A DNA stretch of 64,000 bases. Origin: Porphyra umbilicalis. Taxonomy: Eukaryota; Rhodophyta; Bangiophyceae; Bangiales; Bangiaceae. The position numbers and the translations under genes were made by a program. The notes under the pieces were generated by a model. The model did not search any database. It worked only from the letters and a program-made list of their open reading frames with translations, and was not told the DNA's origin. The stretch spans positions 434,001 through 498,000 of the forward strand of contig KV918771.1 in the NCBI GenBank assembly GCA_002049455.2, read 5' to 3'. Shown here piece after piece: positions 55,396-64,000 of this stretch; position 1 is the first letter of the stretch; every line of letters begins with the position of its first letter.

Positions 55396-56471
55396 TCAAA
55401 TGTCGAGAATCACGCCTATCTCCACGCGGCCGGGCGCCTCAATGACCTTCATCGACGAGTAGGTGATGGCCTTGACCTCTGTGCCCTGCGCGTGGCCCAC
55501 CCAGACACCCACCGACGCAGACGAGCAACGACACACGCACCAGAGCCACACGCGCCACACGTCATACCTCACCGCACACGAGACGTCAATCGCCCGCCCA
55601 GCCACCCCACGCGCGGGAGCCGCCACGCCGCCCACGACACACACCCGGCAGCGGCGCCCACAACGCCCACCGCGTGCGGCACATCACGCCGCGACCGACA
55701 CACCTTCCCGCCCCACCCACTGAGGATGGCCCACGCGCGGCGGGGGGCCCCCACGCCCAACGCACCTGCGCGTGGCGGGAGCGGTCAAGGCGCTCGCCAA
55801 ATCCGCGCGCCGAAATCTTCCACGACTCTGGCGGGCGGCACCCAACGACGGCCACCCGCCCGTACCGACGGTGTAGACGAGGGGCGCGATGGACACGGTA
55901 AAGGGTCAGTGGAGTGCGCGCGCACGTCAACAAGGGCGGCCACGGCGCGAGCACCGTGGCTACGGGCGATGGCGGCGGCACCCGTACGTGGCGTGGCCAC
56001 CACCCCCCCGTCTGCCAAAGCCGCACGCCGCGCTGCGTGCTCCCCGCCCCGCAGCCCGCTGCTCGCGCGGTTCCCCCCTCCCCCCCCCCACCCAAACGCA
56101 CCTCGGTCGACGGCAACAACCTCGACGCGCCGGTACACGCGCGCGTCGCCACAGAACGCAAACAGGCACTCGTCCAAAATATTGTACACCGCACTCTTCT
56201 CATCGTGGCCGTCCACGTCCACGGTGATGGGTCAGCCGGTCGCCCCCCCTCCCCCCCCCCCCCCGCACCCTCCCTAGTCCGCTTCCCCGCCAACCTCACC
56301 AACGTCCCCCAAATCCGTCATGATCCGAAACATGGCGACCGCCGCCGCGGCGGCAGCGGCGCCGAGCCCCGCCTCCCTCGCGTGGATTTGAATGTCCGCC
56401 GTGTGGTCGAGGTACTCGTAGCCGCCGCCGCCGGGGACGGTGCCGCTCGCCGCGTCGGCGCCCGCGCGCAT
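55396..56471 (-). CDS. Archease, four exons
   Basis: Archease is the cofactor that lets the tRNA ligase RtcB turn over during tRNA splicing. The minus-strand exons are 56471-56300 (GGYEYLDHTADIQIHARE, then MFRIMTDLGDV), about 56228-56102 (GHDEKSAVYNILDECLFAFC), 55827-55766 (ESWKISARGFGERLDRSRHA) and 55485-55396 (GTEVKAITYSSMKVIEAP to the TGA). Donors are GTGAGG, GTGCGT and GTGCGT; acceptors CCAG and GCAG fit phases 1 and 0. The conserved Asp of LDHTAD, GHD and the GTEVKAITYS metal-site motif are all present. The acceptor of exon 2 is not canonical: the only nearby AG would bring in a TGA, so this boundary is uncertain. Confidence 0.85.
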
Positions 56472-56989
56472 CACATTGGGGGTGGGGGGGGGGCGGTCGG
56501 GGCGGCGGGCCGTGGGGGGGGGGGGGGGGGGGATGTGGCGGCGGCGGCGGCGGCGGTTGCAGCGGAGGGGGGGAGCGCCGCCGCAGCCGCCCCGGGGCAG
56601 GGGGGCGCCGCTGCCGCGCCGGACGCCGCTGTGCCGCGCCGGCGGCGGGGGGGGCGTTGGGGGAGCGCCGCCAACTCGCGGGCGGGCGGGTCGGGGGCCA
56701 TGGCGGGCGGGGGGGGGGGGGGGGGGGGAAGGGGGGCGCGCGGCGGTGGCGCGTCGGGCCGACGCGGGTCAAACGGCGGGGCGTGCCGGCCGTCGGTCGA
56801 GGGCGGTCGGGCGGGGCGGGCCGACAAAAAGGGCATGGCGGGTGCGAGGGGCGACCGAGGGCGCGTTGGGTACACGGGGGTGCACGCCGCGGCAGTGGCG
56901 TGGGCGCGGAGACGACCACCACCGACGTCGCCGCGGCGGCAGCGGCGGGACGGCCGCGGCCGGTGCGGCGGGGACGACGTCGGACGCAC

Positions 56990-58097
56990 GCGCGCGCGTT
57001 CGGGGCGGATCACGGCGGTCGTATTTACCAAGCGCCTTCGTCGGCAATCGCAATTCACGCGGGACCACCGGCGTGCGGGCCGCGGGGGTGCGCGCCGCCG
57101 CGCCCCGGCCGTCGGCCACGCCCGCCGCATGCTCCGCTACGTCCGGCGGCGCACCGCCGTCGCGCCCGGTGGCAGTCCTCCCGCCGCCGCCGGCGCTGGG
57201 GCGGGGGCGCTTGGCCGCCGGGGGGGGCGCCGCGTCGCCGCCCGCCGCCGCCCCGGCGTTGGGCGTCTGCTCATCCCTGGCGGCGGGGGGGGGGCGCTTG
57301 ACGCCGACGGCGTCGCGCGCCACGCCCGCCGCCGCCTCGGCCGCGACCGACGGCGCTGCCGCCGCCGCCGCCTCGGCTGCGACCGCCGGCGCTGCCGCCG
57401 CCGCCGGCGCGTCCGCGTCGCTCGCCTCGCTGCCGCTGCTCCCATACTCGGCACAGAGCAAGCCGAGGGCGACCAGCCCGCCGCGGCCGCCGCCGCCGTC
57501 GCCCGCCGCCCCGCCGCCGCCGTCGCCGCCGCCGCCGTCACCGCCGCCGCCGTTGCCGTCGGTAGCGTCCTGCCCTCCCCCGCCGCCGGTACCGTCACCG
57601 CTCGCGGCGGGCGCCCCCCCCCCCCCGCCCTTGGCCGCCACCACCGCCCGCGACGCCCACCGACGGCGGCGGGCGGCAATCCACTTGGCAATCTCCTCGG
57701 GGGCGTTGCCCGGCAGCACCCACCGCCCACGGCCGCCGCCCCCGTCACGCGGCGCGTCGCCGCGGTCGCGGCCGCCGCGGCCCCGCCCGCGGCCGCCACC
57801 GCCGCCGCGGCCGCCCCCCCCACCCCAACCGCCGCCGCCCCCACCGCCCCCACCGCCGTCGCCGCCGCCACGGCCCCACCCGCGGCTGCGTCCGCGGCCG
57901 CCGCCGCCAGCGCCGTCGGCGGCGGCGCGCCCCCCCCTCCCGTCGGCGGGGCCGCAGGCGGCGCCCTTCCCGTCGCGGCCGCGGCGGCCGGGGCGGCCCC
58001 ACCCCCCCCGCCCGCGACCGCCGCATTGGATGGACGCGGGGGCGGTGGCGTAGGGGGAGCGCCGCCGCCGCCGCCGCCGCCTCGGACGCACCGCCAC
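56990..58097 (-). CDS. NUFIP1-like RGG-rich protein (partial)
   Basis: NUFIP proteins help assemble box C/D snoRNPs. On the minus strand an RGG-rich segment (58050-57730) leads to GNAPEEIAKWIAARRRRWAS, which matches the NUFIP1 core peptide (PEEIAKWxxxRxxxxPT). A Gly-rich linker follows, then LVALGLLCAEYGSSGSEASD and a tail with KRPPPAARDEQ and RLPTKALGKYDRR. The matches are short but in family order. No clear start codon or C-terminal stop can be fixed, since both flanks are low-complexity. The gene lies next to archease and the possible C2 segment on the same strand. Confidence 0.5.
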
Positions 58098-58129
58098 CGT
58101 GGCCGCCCGCCGCCGCCGCCACCGCCGTC

Positions 58130-58390
58130 GCCGTCGGCCGCGGCGGGCCCCCCAAACAGCTCAATGCGCAGCGGGCGGGCGGGCGCGTCGCCGACCACCG
58201 CCCCCAAATCGAGGTCCACCGCCAGCGCCGCGTCGCCGCCGCCGCCGCCGCCGTCGGCCGCGTACACGTCCACGGCGGGGGAGCGGTAGACCGGGAGGAA
58301 CTCGTCGCCCTCGGTCGACCCGAGCACCCCGTGGTACAAGACGTACGACACGCGGGTGGGGGGCGGCGCCCCATCCCCGCCACCGATGGC
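58130..58390 (-). CDS. Possible copine-type C2 domain segment
   Basis: The minus-strand frame contains SYVLYHGVLGSTEGDEFLPV, YRSPAVDVYA and LDLGAVVGDAPARPLRIELF. The last resembles the strand before the calcium-site loop of copine C2 domains (LC..GD..RPLxIEVYD). Only about 80 residues show this. Flanks are Gly/Ala runs, so it may be an exon of the NUFIP-like gene or of a separate gene. The match is weak. Confidence 0.3.
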
Positions 58391-58492
58391 GGCAGCAGCG
58401 GCGGCGGCGGTGTTGGCGGCGGGTACCGCCGCCCCGGCCGGCGCGCGGCGCCGCCACCAGCGGCGGCCTCCCCCCCCTACCCCCGCGCGCGG

Positions 58493-58573
58493 CGGCGCGG
58501 CGGGGGCGGCGCCCGGCGGCGGGGGCGGCGCCCGGCGGCGGGGGCGGCGCCCGGCGGCGGGGGCGGCGCCCGG
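58493..58573. repeat. GC-rich 18-bp tandem repeat
   Basis: About four copies of GGCGGCGCCCGGCGGCGG-like text lie in tandem in a region of extreme GC content. It overlaps the end of the inverted duplication described in the findings. Confidence 0.7.
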
Positions 58574-58925
58574 CGGTCGCGGCCGAGGCGGCGGCGGGCG
58601 TGGCGCGCGACGCCGTCGGCGTCTAGCGCCCCCCCCCCGCCGCCAGGGACGGGCAGACGCCCACCGCCGGGGCGGCGGCGGGCGGCGACGCGAGAATCCT
58701 AGGTGTTCAGCCAAGGCATCCGTGTCGGTGGCAGCGGCAGCGGCGTCAGGGGCGGCGGAGCGCGGCCACCAACGCCGCAGCGCCCGCCTGTGGCGGCGCC
58801 GCCGAAGAACAACTGCCAAGCGCGCTCGCTGACCTGACTGTTGCCAAACCGTATCATTGCCATGACAAGTGACGAGGCGCACCCCAGTCAGATGTTGTCA
58901 GCTGTCCCAAGAAGGCCACATTACA

Positions 58926-59010
58926 TGAGTGGACCGCTGCAGAAAGCCGATGGGCCGAGAAAAAAAAAGGTTTTGGGATGTCTCATTTTTGGGACACGCA
59001 CCATACCTAC
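58926..59010 (+). repeat. Dispersed repeat, copy 1
   Basis: GGGCCGAGAAAAAAAAGG, then TGTCTCATTTTTGGGACACG and CACCATA. The same landmarks occur at 62205-62300 and, reversed, at 61650-61700. It may be the end of a transposon family. Confidence 0.75.
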
Positions 59011-59011
59011 C

Positions 59012-59960
59012 TGCATAATAGCGGGGAACACAGCCGCGGCAAGTCATGGGCCAATCCCACCGTCTCCCCGGCCTGCCCCTCCCTACACCTTTTATCTTCA
59101 TCGTTCCGCCCTCAACAAAGCATTGCACGGCTCGCAGGGTCAATGGGGGAGCAGCGTGAGCCCGAGTGGAGTGCTACCCAGCAGAAATCACATCGAGGCA
59201 AAGAAAAGAGAGCCCAAGAGAGCACACACTCCCGAGCACTATCTTTCAAACCGTTTGCGCGCACAACCGTCCCGCCCCCAATCTCCACTCATTCATCCCC
59301 CAACAGCCGCACCCGGCCCGCGTCGCCCGCGTCGGCCACTACCGGGTGGATCAACGCGACGACGGCGGTTGCAGGGCTGGCCCCCCCCTTCTATCGGCCG
59401 GCGCTTGCGCGTGAGGGCGATGCTTGGCTGGCGGACGCCCTCGTCCACCGCCTCGGTCCGCCGCGTCGCGTGCGCTTGGCGCCGACCGGCACGGGGGCGC
59501 AAACCGGGACGGCTCCGCGCACGACCACAGGCGTTGGGGTCAGTGGCTTGCCGCCCGTCGGCCGCGTGCCAACTGCCTCGCGGGTCATCCCCTTGGGGTC
59601 ATACGTCCGAACGCCGTGCAGCAGGGTGGGCTCCCACGCCTCGTCGCCGTCAGGGTCCGCGCCGAGCGGGGGGGCAGTTTACTCTTCGTCCACGTCGACA
59701 CCGCCACTGACCCGGCGAGCGGCGGGAAACGTGAGCCGCCGCTGTCGACGCGCCCGCGCTAAGCAGCGGAGGGTAGACTCTCGATGTTTCGAAAACCGGC
59801 ACATGACGAATGGCGATGGCAATGGCATGGCAGTGTGACGCTGTCTCGTTGGCAGCCGACCGAGGAACCCATGAGGAACAAAAATCATCACAATGCGCAC
59901 AACACGAAGCAAAAAAAAAAACATCCCGACCAGCTACCCGCGACACATCCATGGAAACGA
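59012..59960. other. Region without a recognised gene
   Basis: Frames on both strands overlap. On the minus strand about 59690-59390 reads GKPLTPTPVVVRGAVPVCAP and looks mildly protein-like, but it has no motif I can name. Confidence 0.35.
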
Positions 59961-59963
59961 ACC

Positions 59964-61121
59964 TCACTCGGCAGCTGCGGCAGCGCCCTCACCCGACAGA
60001 GGCAACTCCGCGAGGAACTGCATGATCATCGCGCGACCGAGCTCATCCACCTCCAGCGTGTTCTCGTCCTCCTTGGCGACGCCGGCGTACGTCCAGCCAC
60101 CGCCAAAGTCGAAGATCACCGCGTCCCCGGCAGACGTGATCATCACGTTGCCGGTCTTGGCGTCACCCCAGATCACGGGGGCACGCGGGTTGTCGGGGCC
60201 ACCCGAGCTGTGCAGGTGGTCCAACGCAGCATTGATCTGCGACCTCCACCGCTCCCGCTCCGACATGGTCGCCTGCTTTACCGCCGTGAGCGGCTTGCCG
60301 TCGAGGTACGACGTTAAGATGCCGTCCACCAACCCGTCGCCGTCAACCACCAGCCCGTGGAACCGCACCACGTTGGGGTGGCTGGGGATCTTGCCCAGCG
60401 TGTCGGCCTCCCGAATGAAGTCCTGCGTGTCGGTGCGGTAGCAGTTGTAGACGGTCTTCATGGCCATCAGCGTCCCCGCAGTCGTCGCGCCCGTCGTCTC
60501 GCCGGGAGCAACCTCCACGAGAAAGATACCGTCGTACAGAGGTTCGCGGTGGTGGACCACCAGCCGGTCCTTAGTGATGCCAGGTAGGTGTGGAAAGGTG
60601 TTGGCGGTCGGACACCCATACACCCGCATGTAGTACTTCGCCGGGTCGACAGGCGACAACACGCCACGCATCGTCCGGAGCTGGCGGCGACACGGAAAGC
60701 CGTTGTAGTAGCCAGCGCGGCGGGCAGCAGCAACCTCGGTCACGGAGGCGGAGGCATCATCTGCGCCAGGTACCACCCAAAGCGAGAGGTGACGACCATA
60801 CAACTGCAGCATGTTGGCACAGATGTCAAACATAACTGCGCCATCCGCAGCGAGCCGCCTTTCCTGACTCTGGTTGGCCGCAGATTCGTCATCAGCCGCC
60901 GGCGGGTACCTTAGAGCGTCGTTCTCTTCACAGGCAGCGACCTTGTTATTGCGCTCCATCAACAGGTGGTACCGGATAGCCTTGTACACTACGTCCACCT
61001 GCGCGTCAATGCCCACCATCACGCCTTTTTCCTTATTCTTCTTGGATGGACGCGTCGTCTGGATGTCCAGCAGTTGCCACTCCTCCGGGTCAGGCAACCC
61101 CTCCTGGTACCACAACATCAT
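59964..61121 (-). CDS. Divergent protein kinase domain protein
   Basis: I chose ATG 61121 (MMLWYQEGLPDPEEWQ); the frame stays open upstream to 61247 without a better ATG. The product is 385 residues with TGA at 59964. Residues 1-200 have no known domain. The kinase core then reads LMAMKTVY (Lys222, ATP binding), FIREADTLGKIPSHPNVVRF (the conserved Glu helix), VIWGDAKTGNVMI (catalytic Asp319, replacing the usual HRDLKxxN by WGDAKxxN) and IFDFGGG (Asp338, DFG). The C-lobe is short. This is the pattern of small divergent kinases, some aminoglycoside-phosphotransferase-like. A catalytic loop with intact Asp, Lys and Asn suggests activity. The substrate is unknown. Confidence 0.7.
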   Translation of the reverse strand: MMLWYQEGLPDPEEWQLLDIQTTRPSKKNKEKGVMVGIDAQVDVVYKAIRYHLLMERNNKVAACEENDALRYPPAADDESAANQSQERRLAADGAVMFDICANMLQLYGRHLSLWVVPGADDASASVTEVAAARRAGYYNGFPCRRQLRTMRGVLSPVDPAKYYMRVYGCPTANTFPHLPGITKDRLVVHHREPLYDGIFLVEVAPGETTGATTAGTLMAMKTVYNCYRTDTQDFIREADTLGKIPSHPNVVRFHGLVVDGDGLVDGILTSYLDGKPLTAVKQATMSERERWRSQINAALDHLHSSGGPDNPRAPVIWGDAKTGNVMITSAGDAVIFDFGGGWTYAGVAKEDENTLEVDELGRAMIMQFLAELPLSGEGAAAAAE

Positions 61122-61249
61122 GCAGCACACGGAAGCACTCGCGACGCCGCCGTCCACGCATGTAATTCGCTCAGGGGGCGAGAAGAAGCGGCGGAGAGAA
61201 GTGAGCGCCGGGGAGAAGATACCAGACCAGCGGGGGGGGCAAAGCAACG

Positions 61250-62200
61250 GACCAGACGGTCACTTTACGCGAGGGGCGGGGGAGAGGGCGGGCAAGGACA
61301 GCCGCTGCCAGAGCGCTTGAGCCGAGCAAAAAGCCAGACTTGGGATCCGGCACGGTATTTACAGATGCATGAAGCAAGCTAACTCCCGACGCCTGTCAGA
61401 CGGATTGTGGCGCCCACGAACAATTGCGGTATTGACAGCCTGCAGCTCCGTGCTCATCCTCGCTCGAATTGCATCGATTTCCCGGGTTTGGTGCACGGAT
61501 CTTCAAGCACACTTCTTTTCCAGCGCATTCGCACATATTCTTCTCGCCCAGATATTTACATACGAGCTTAACTTTTGTGCCAAAACAGAATGTACGGCAC
61601 GCTGTGCTTTCGCCTGGGCGAACGTACGCGCGTAGTCACATTTTCCCTGTATGGTGCGTGTCCCAAAAATGAGACATGCGCGTTTTCTGAAGGACTGACA
61701 CATCAGTGCACGGGGGCAGGTGGGGTGGGGTAAGAGAAAATTCTCGACTGGCCTCCATGGAAAGAGCCTCACCCGACGCGTTCTTGGCTGACAACTCCTT
61801 AGTACCCGCCTGTGGGCACTGTTCTGTGGACCTCTCAGATAGCCCCGATCTTGGAGCCAGTCTTTTTCAGGTTTTTGGGGTTACAGGTTTGCAACGCCAA
61901 AGCTCATGTGCCAACTGGAGCTTCGATGAGGGGTGTCCCAAATCGTTTTTTCTTCACAGGGGGCTACATGGGGGTCTTTTTCACATTTTTATTGGTAAGG
62001 TCGTGCCCTTTTCTTCGTGCACGAACTGTCAGCACATGCCTGCTCTAGTATCCGTGCATTTGATTGGGGCGCGTGATCGTCACCTGTCGAAGCTGCAATG
62101 AATGACACTTTCCCCCATGACACGTCAGGAGGTTGGGGGGTCCGCCTCTGCTAACACTGTCAGGGGCCGTTCTGGAAAGCACAGTGGGACCGAGTGGGTC
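61250..62200. other. Region without a recognised gene
   Basis: Short frames only. It contains the reversed copy of the dispersed repeat. Confidence 0.4.
61650..61700 (-). repeat. Dispersed repeat, copy 2 (reverse)
   Basis: TATGGTGCGTGTCCCAAAAA followed by TGAGACAT is the reverse complement of the end of copies 1 and 3. Only this half is present. Confidence 0.75.
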
Positions 62201-62204
62201 ACAT

Positions 62205-62300
62205 TTCATTTCGGGCCGTTGCAGAAGGCCAGTGGGCCGAGAAAAAAAGCAAAAACCGCGATGTCTCATTTTTGGGACACGCACCATATTGCGGGTGCGT
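62205..62300 (+). repeat. Dispersed repeat, copy 3
   Basis: GGCCGTTGCAGAAGGCCAGT, GGGCCGAGAAAAAAAG, ATGTCTCATTTTTGGGACAC and GCACCATAT are shared with copy 1, with small differences. Confidence 0.75.
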
Positions 62301-64000
62301 TCGAGAAGGTACCTTGGCCCAAGTCTGCTCAATTCTGTGACACGGAGACTGCTTAACATGATGAATGAAATCAAGGCGTGAGCAACACAAGCAGCGCAGA
62401 CGCAACGCGAAAATGACGGCTCCGTCAAGATCACTCTCCGCCGCCGCGACCTCTCCGGCAACCCTGTTCAAATTCAAACGACCACCCTCCCCAGCGCCCC
62501 CATCGTGGTTGCAGGGTGGGGGGCACTCCCCTCCACCCTCACGCTTCTTTTGGTGCCCGGGGGCGGGCGGCCGGTGTCGGATCAAGGGTCTGGGCGGCCC
62601 GGGGGCGGGCGACGGCGGCTGACGACGGCGCGCAGGGCGGCCGCGTGGGGACGGGCTCGGCGCGGTTTTTTTTTGGGCGGATCGCGCCAGAGGGGCACCG
62701 AGCCGCTTCGTTCGTGCGGTCGGGGGCGGGGGGGGGGGCGCGCGGGATGGCGGGTGGGCGGTCGGAGGTGTCGGCCGCGGGGACGCTGTGGCGGCGGTTC
62801 TCGAACTCGCGATGGCGAACACGACGCCGACGCCAGCGGCGCGACTGGAATTACTGGAGCGCGTAATTAGCGCAATCCAGTCCGATCACGTCCCCGCGAT
62901 TGTGGTCGGGCGCGGGTCTTCGCGCCTGATGGCCGGACCCGTCCTGGCGGGGGTGAGAGCGCGGGTGGCGCCCGCTCGCTCCGCTGGGCGGGCCGTGCTT
63001 GGCTACCGCATCGGAAGATCCGGGGGGGGTGACTCCCCCCCCCCCCCCCGCACACCGGCGGCGTGTTTTTGGCGGTTGCGGCCGCGGGTGGTGCTGCTGG
63101 GGCCGGGCGGCTCACACCTATTTAAGAGTGCGATTATGCGGTCTTGCGGCTTTTTCGCCTTTATCAGGCATATCATTGGTCGCCAGGCCAATCACGCCTG
63201 CATTTCCGTCAGTTTCAGGCAGCCGAAAGGTGACCGGCGTTCGAAAGTGGCGCACCAGCTCTGATGGGTCCTTGGGCACCTGTGGAGGGGTCAGCTTTCC
63301 AAAATTTCATACTCGCTTTGCCAACGTTTCTTCCTGTCCGTCCGTTGTCCCACGAGGCTGCCGTGAGTGCCGTGCTCTGCGCGCCCCCTTTCTTCTGACC
63401 CCGTTTTGAGTGTGTGAGAGGCTGTGTGGGGGGCGGCGGCCGTTTGCTGGGTGTGTCGGGCGCTGTGTGTCTGCATTCCTAGTGTGTTGGGAGGGGGTGG
63501 GGGCTGGCGACGTGTTTGCTCGCTGTGGGAAGTCGGTGGGTTGTGGTTGTTTGGGAACAAGTGACAGCGACCGCGTCTATGTCTCCTTGGGCCCGCAGCG
63601 ACCACATGGCCCCGCCTGGCTTCCCACCGACCCGAGTCGGCAGCACACCTTTCCACTCTGTTGGCCCGATTTGGTTGCCTGGCCGCCATGGGACCCCATC
63701 CCTTCCTGGGCATGCCTTCTTGCTGTTTTTCTGCCTTGTCCTCGGCACCACTGCCGACCCGTTTGCTCGCGCCCCTGTTTCCGCCTTGCCCGTTTCGAAC
63801 CGTTTGCATTGGCCGCGCAGCTCACCGGACCCGGTTTTTCTGGCCGCATCCATTCTCAATGCTCATGCTGCCTCCCCAACGTTCTCGCTCCCCAGAATAC
63901 ATCGGCGGTGTTTTCCTTCACCTCCCGGTTCCTGTTGCATTTACCCGTAGTCTGTCTTGCAGACACCTTCGTGCACACTACCCCACTCCCGTTCCAGGGT
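62301..64000. other. Region without a recognised gene
   Basis: A plus-strand frame opens with ATG 62812 (MANTTPTPAARLELLERVIS) and runs to 63264, with Pro/Arg-rich text in the middle. It could be a first exon but has no recognised domain. Poly-C (63040) and poly-T (62667) runs are present. 63420-63560 is G/T-rich. Nothing else was identified. Confidence 0.35.

Larger units (their letters stand above)
57231..58691. repeat. Inverted duplication with about 118-bp arms
   Basis: The arms are about 57231-57350 and 58574-58691. The left arm reversed gives GTCGCGGCCGAGGCGGCGGC, GACGCCGTCGGCGTC and CAGACGCCCA, the text of the right arm. The right copy has a stop (CTAG) where the left has the continuing NUFIP-like frame, so the right copy is not coding. 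It is either a local inverted duplication or an assembly error. Confidence 0.75.

Noticed and set aside
53099-55399. Minus-strand 766-codon frame opposite EMC1
   Set aside because: The plus strand carries EMC1 motifs; the minus frame is an Arg/Gly-rich shadow.
55914-58289. Plus-strand 791-codon frame
   Set aside because: It is Pro/Ala/Arg low complexity and is antisense to archease and NUFIP-like exons that carry real motifs.

Overview
This window looks like nuclear DNA of a GC-rich, transposon-loaded eukaryote. Genes are separated by long repeat-filled tracts. Two clear genes (a RecQ-like helicase and archease) are split by short GT-AG introns, and coding regions are dominated by GCG/GGC codons that give long Ala, Gly and Pro runs. 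A nuclear 28S rRNA segment carries several group I introns, one with a His-Cys box homing endonuclease. That combination is well known from bangiophycean red algae (Porphyra/Pyropia type), so I favour such an organism. This is an inference; no species-specific marker was found. All function calls come from motif reading by eye, without database searches.

Layout. 1-6.9 kb: no recognisable gene. 6.9-7.5 kb: a 155-bp tandem repeat. 10.4-17.2 kb: a decayed Ty3/gypsy retrotransposon (protease, RT, RNase H tail, integrase tail). It is split by a complete tandem array of miniature LTR retrotransposons (TRIMs) at 11.9-12.95 kb, bounded by one 5-bp target duplication. 17.2-19.1 kb: a decayed minus-strand ORF series. 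22.7-24.1 kb: a Cys/His-rich ORF with one in-frame TAG. 24.1-29.6 kb: a truncated, mutated 3' part of a 28S rRNA gene interrupted by three group I introns; the last is 3.9 kb long and holds a frameshifted homing endonuclease and a 2.4-kb inverted-repeat structure.

30.1-32.4 kb (minus): a three-exon RecQ-like helicase whose Walker A lysine is replaced by methionine. 33.5-34.7 kb: a probable DNA-binding protein with an in-frame TAG. 35-37.6 kb: GC-rich low-complexity DNA. 37.6-44.1 kb: a nearly intact Ty1/copia retrotransposon with 367-bp LTRs, a CCACC target duplication, a half-tRNA primer site, two TAGs and one frameshift. A 563-bp Harbinger-like MITE sits in its 3' untranslated part. The element interrupts a minus-strand reading frame that would otherwise be continuous.

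46.6-47.9 kb: a putative 2-oxoglutarate/Fe(II) oxygenase-like protein. 48-52.7 kb: two near-identical 132-bp hairpin MITEs flanked by TA, a foldback element, and a 332-bp tandem duplication. 53.2-55.2 kb: the C-terminal two thirds of EMC1 (ER membrane protein complex subunit 1). 55.4-56.5 kb (minus): archease, partner of the RtcB tRNA ligase. 57-58.4 kb (minus): a NUFIP1-like RGG protein and a possible copine-type C2 segment. 60-61.1 kb (minus): a divergent protein kinase. The host genes do not form an operon and show no obvious shared pathway; the strongest biology in the window is its mobile DNA.
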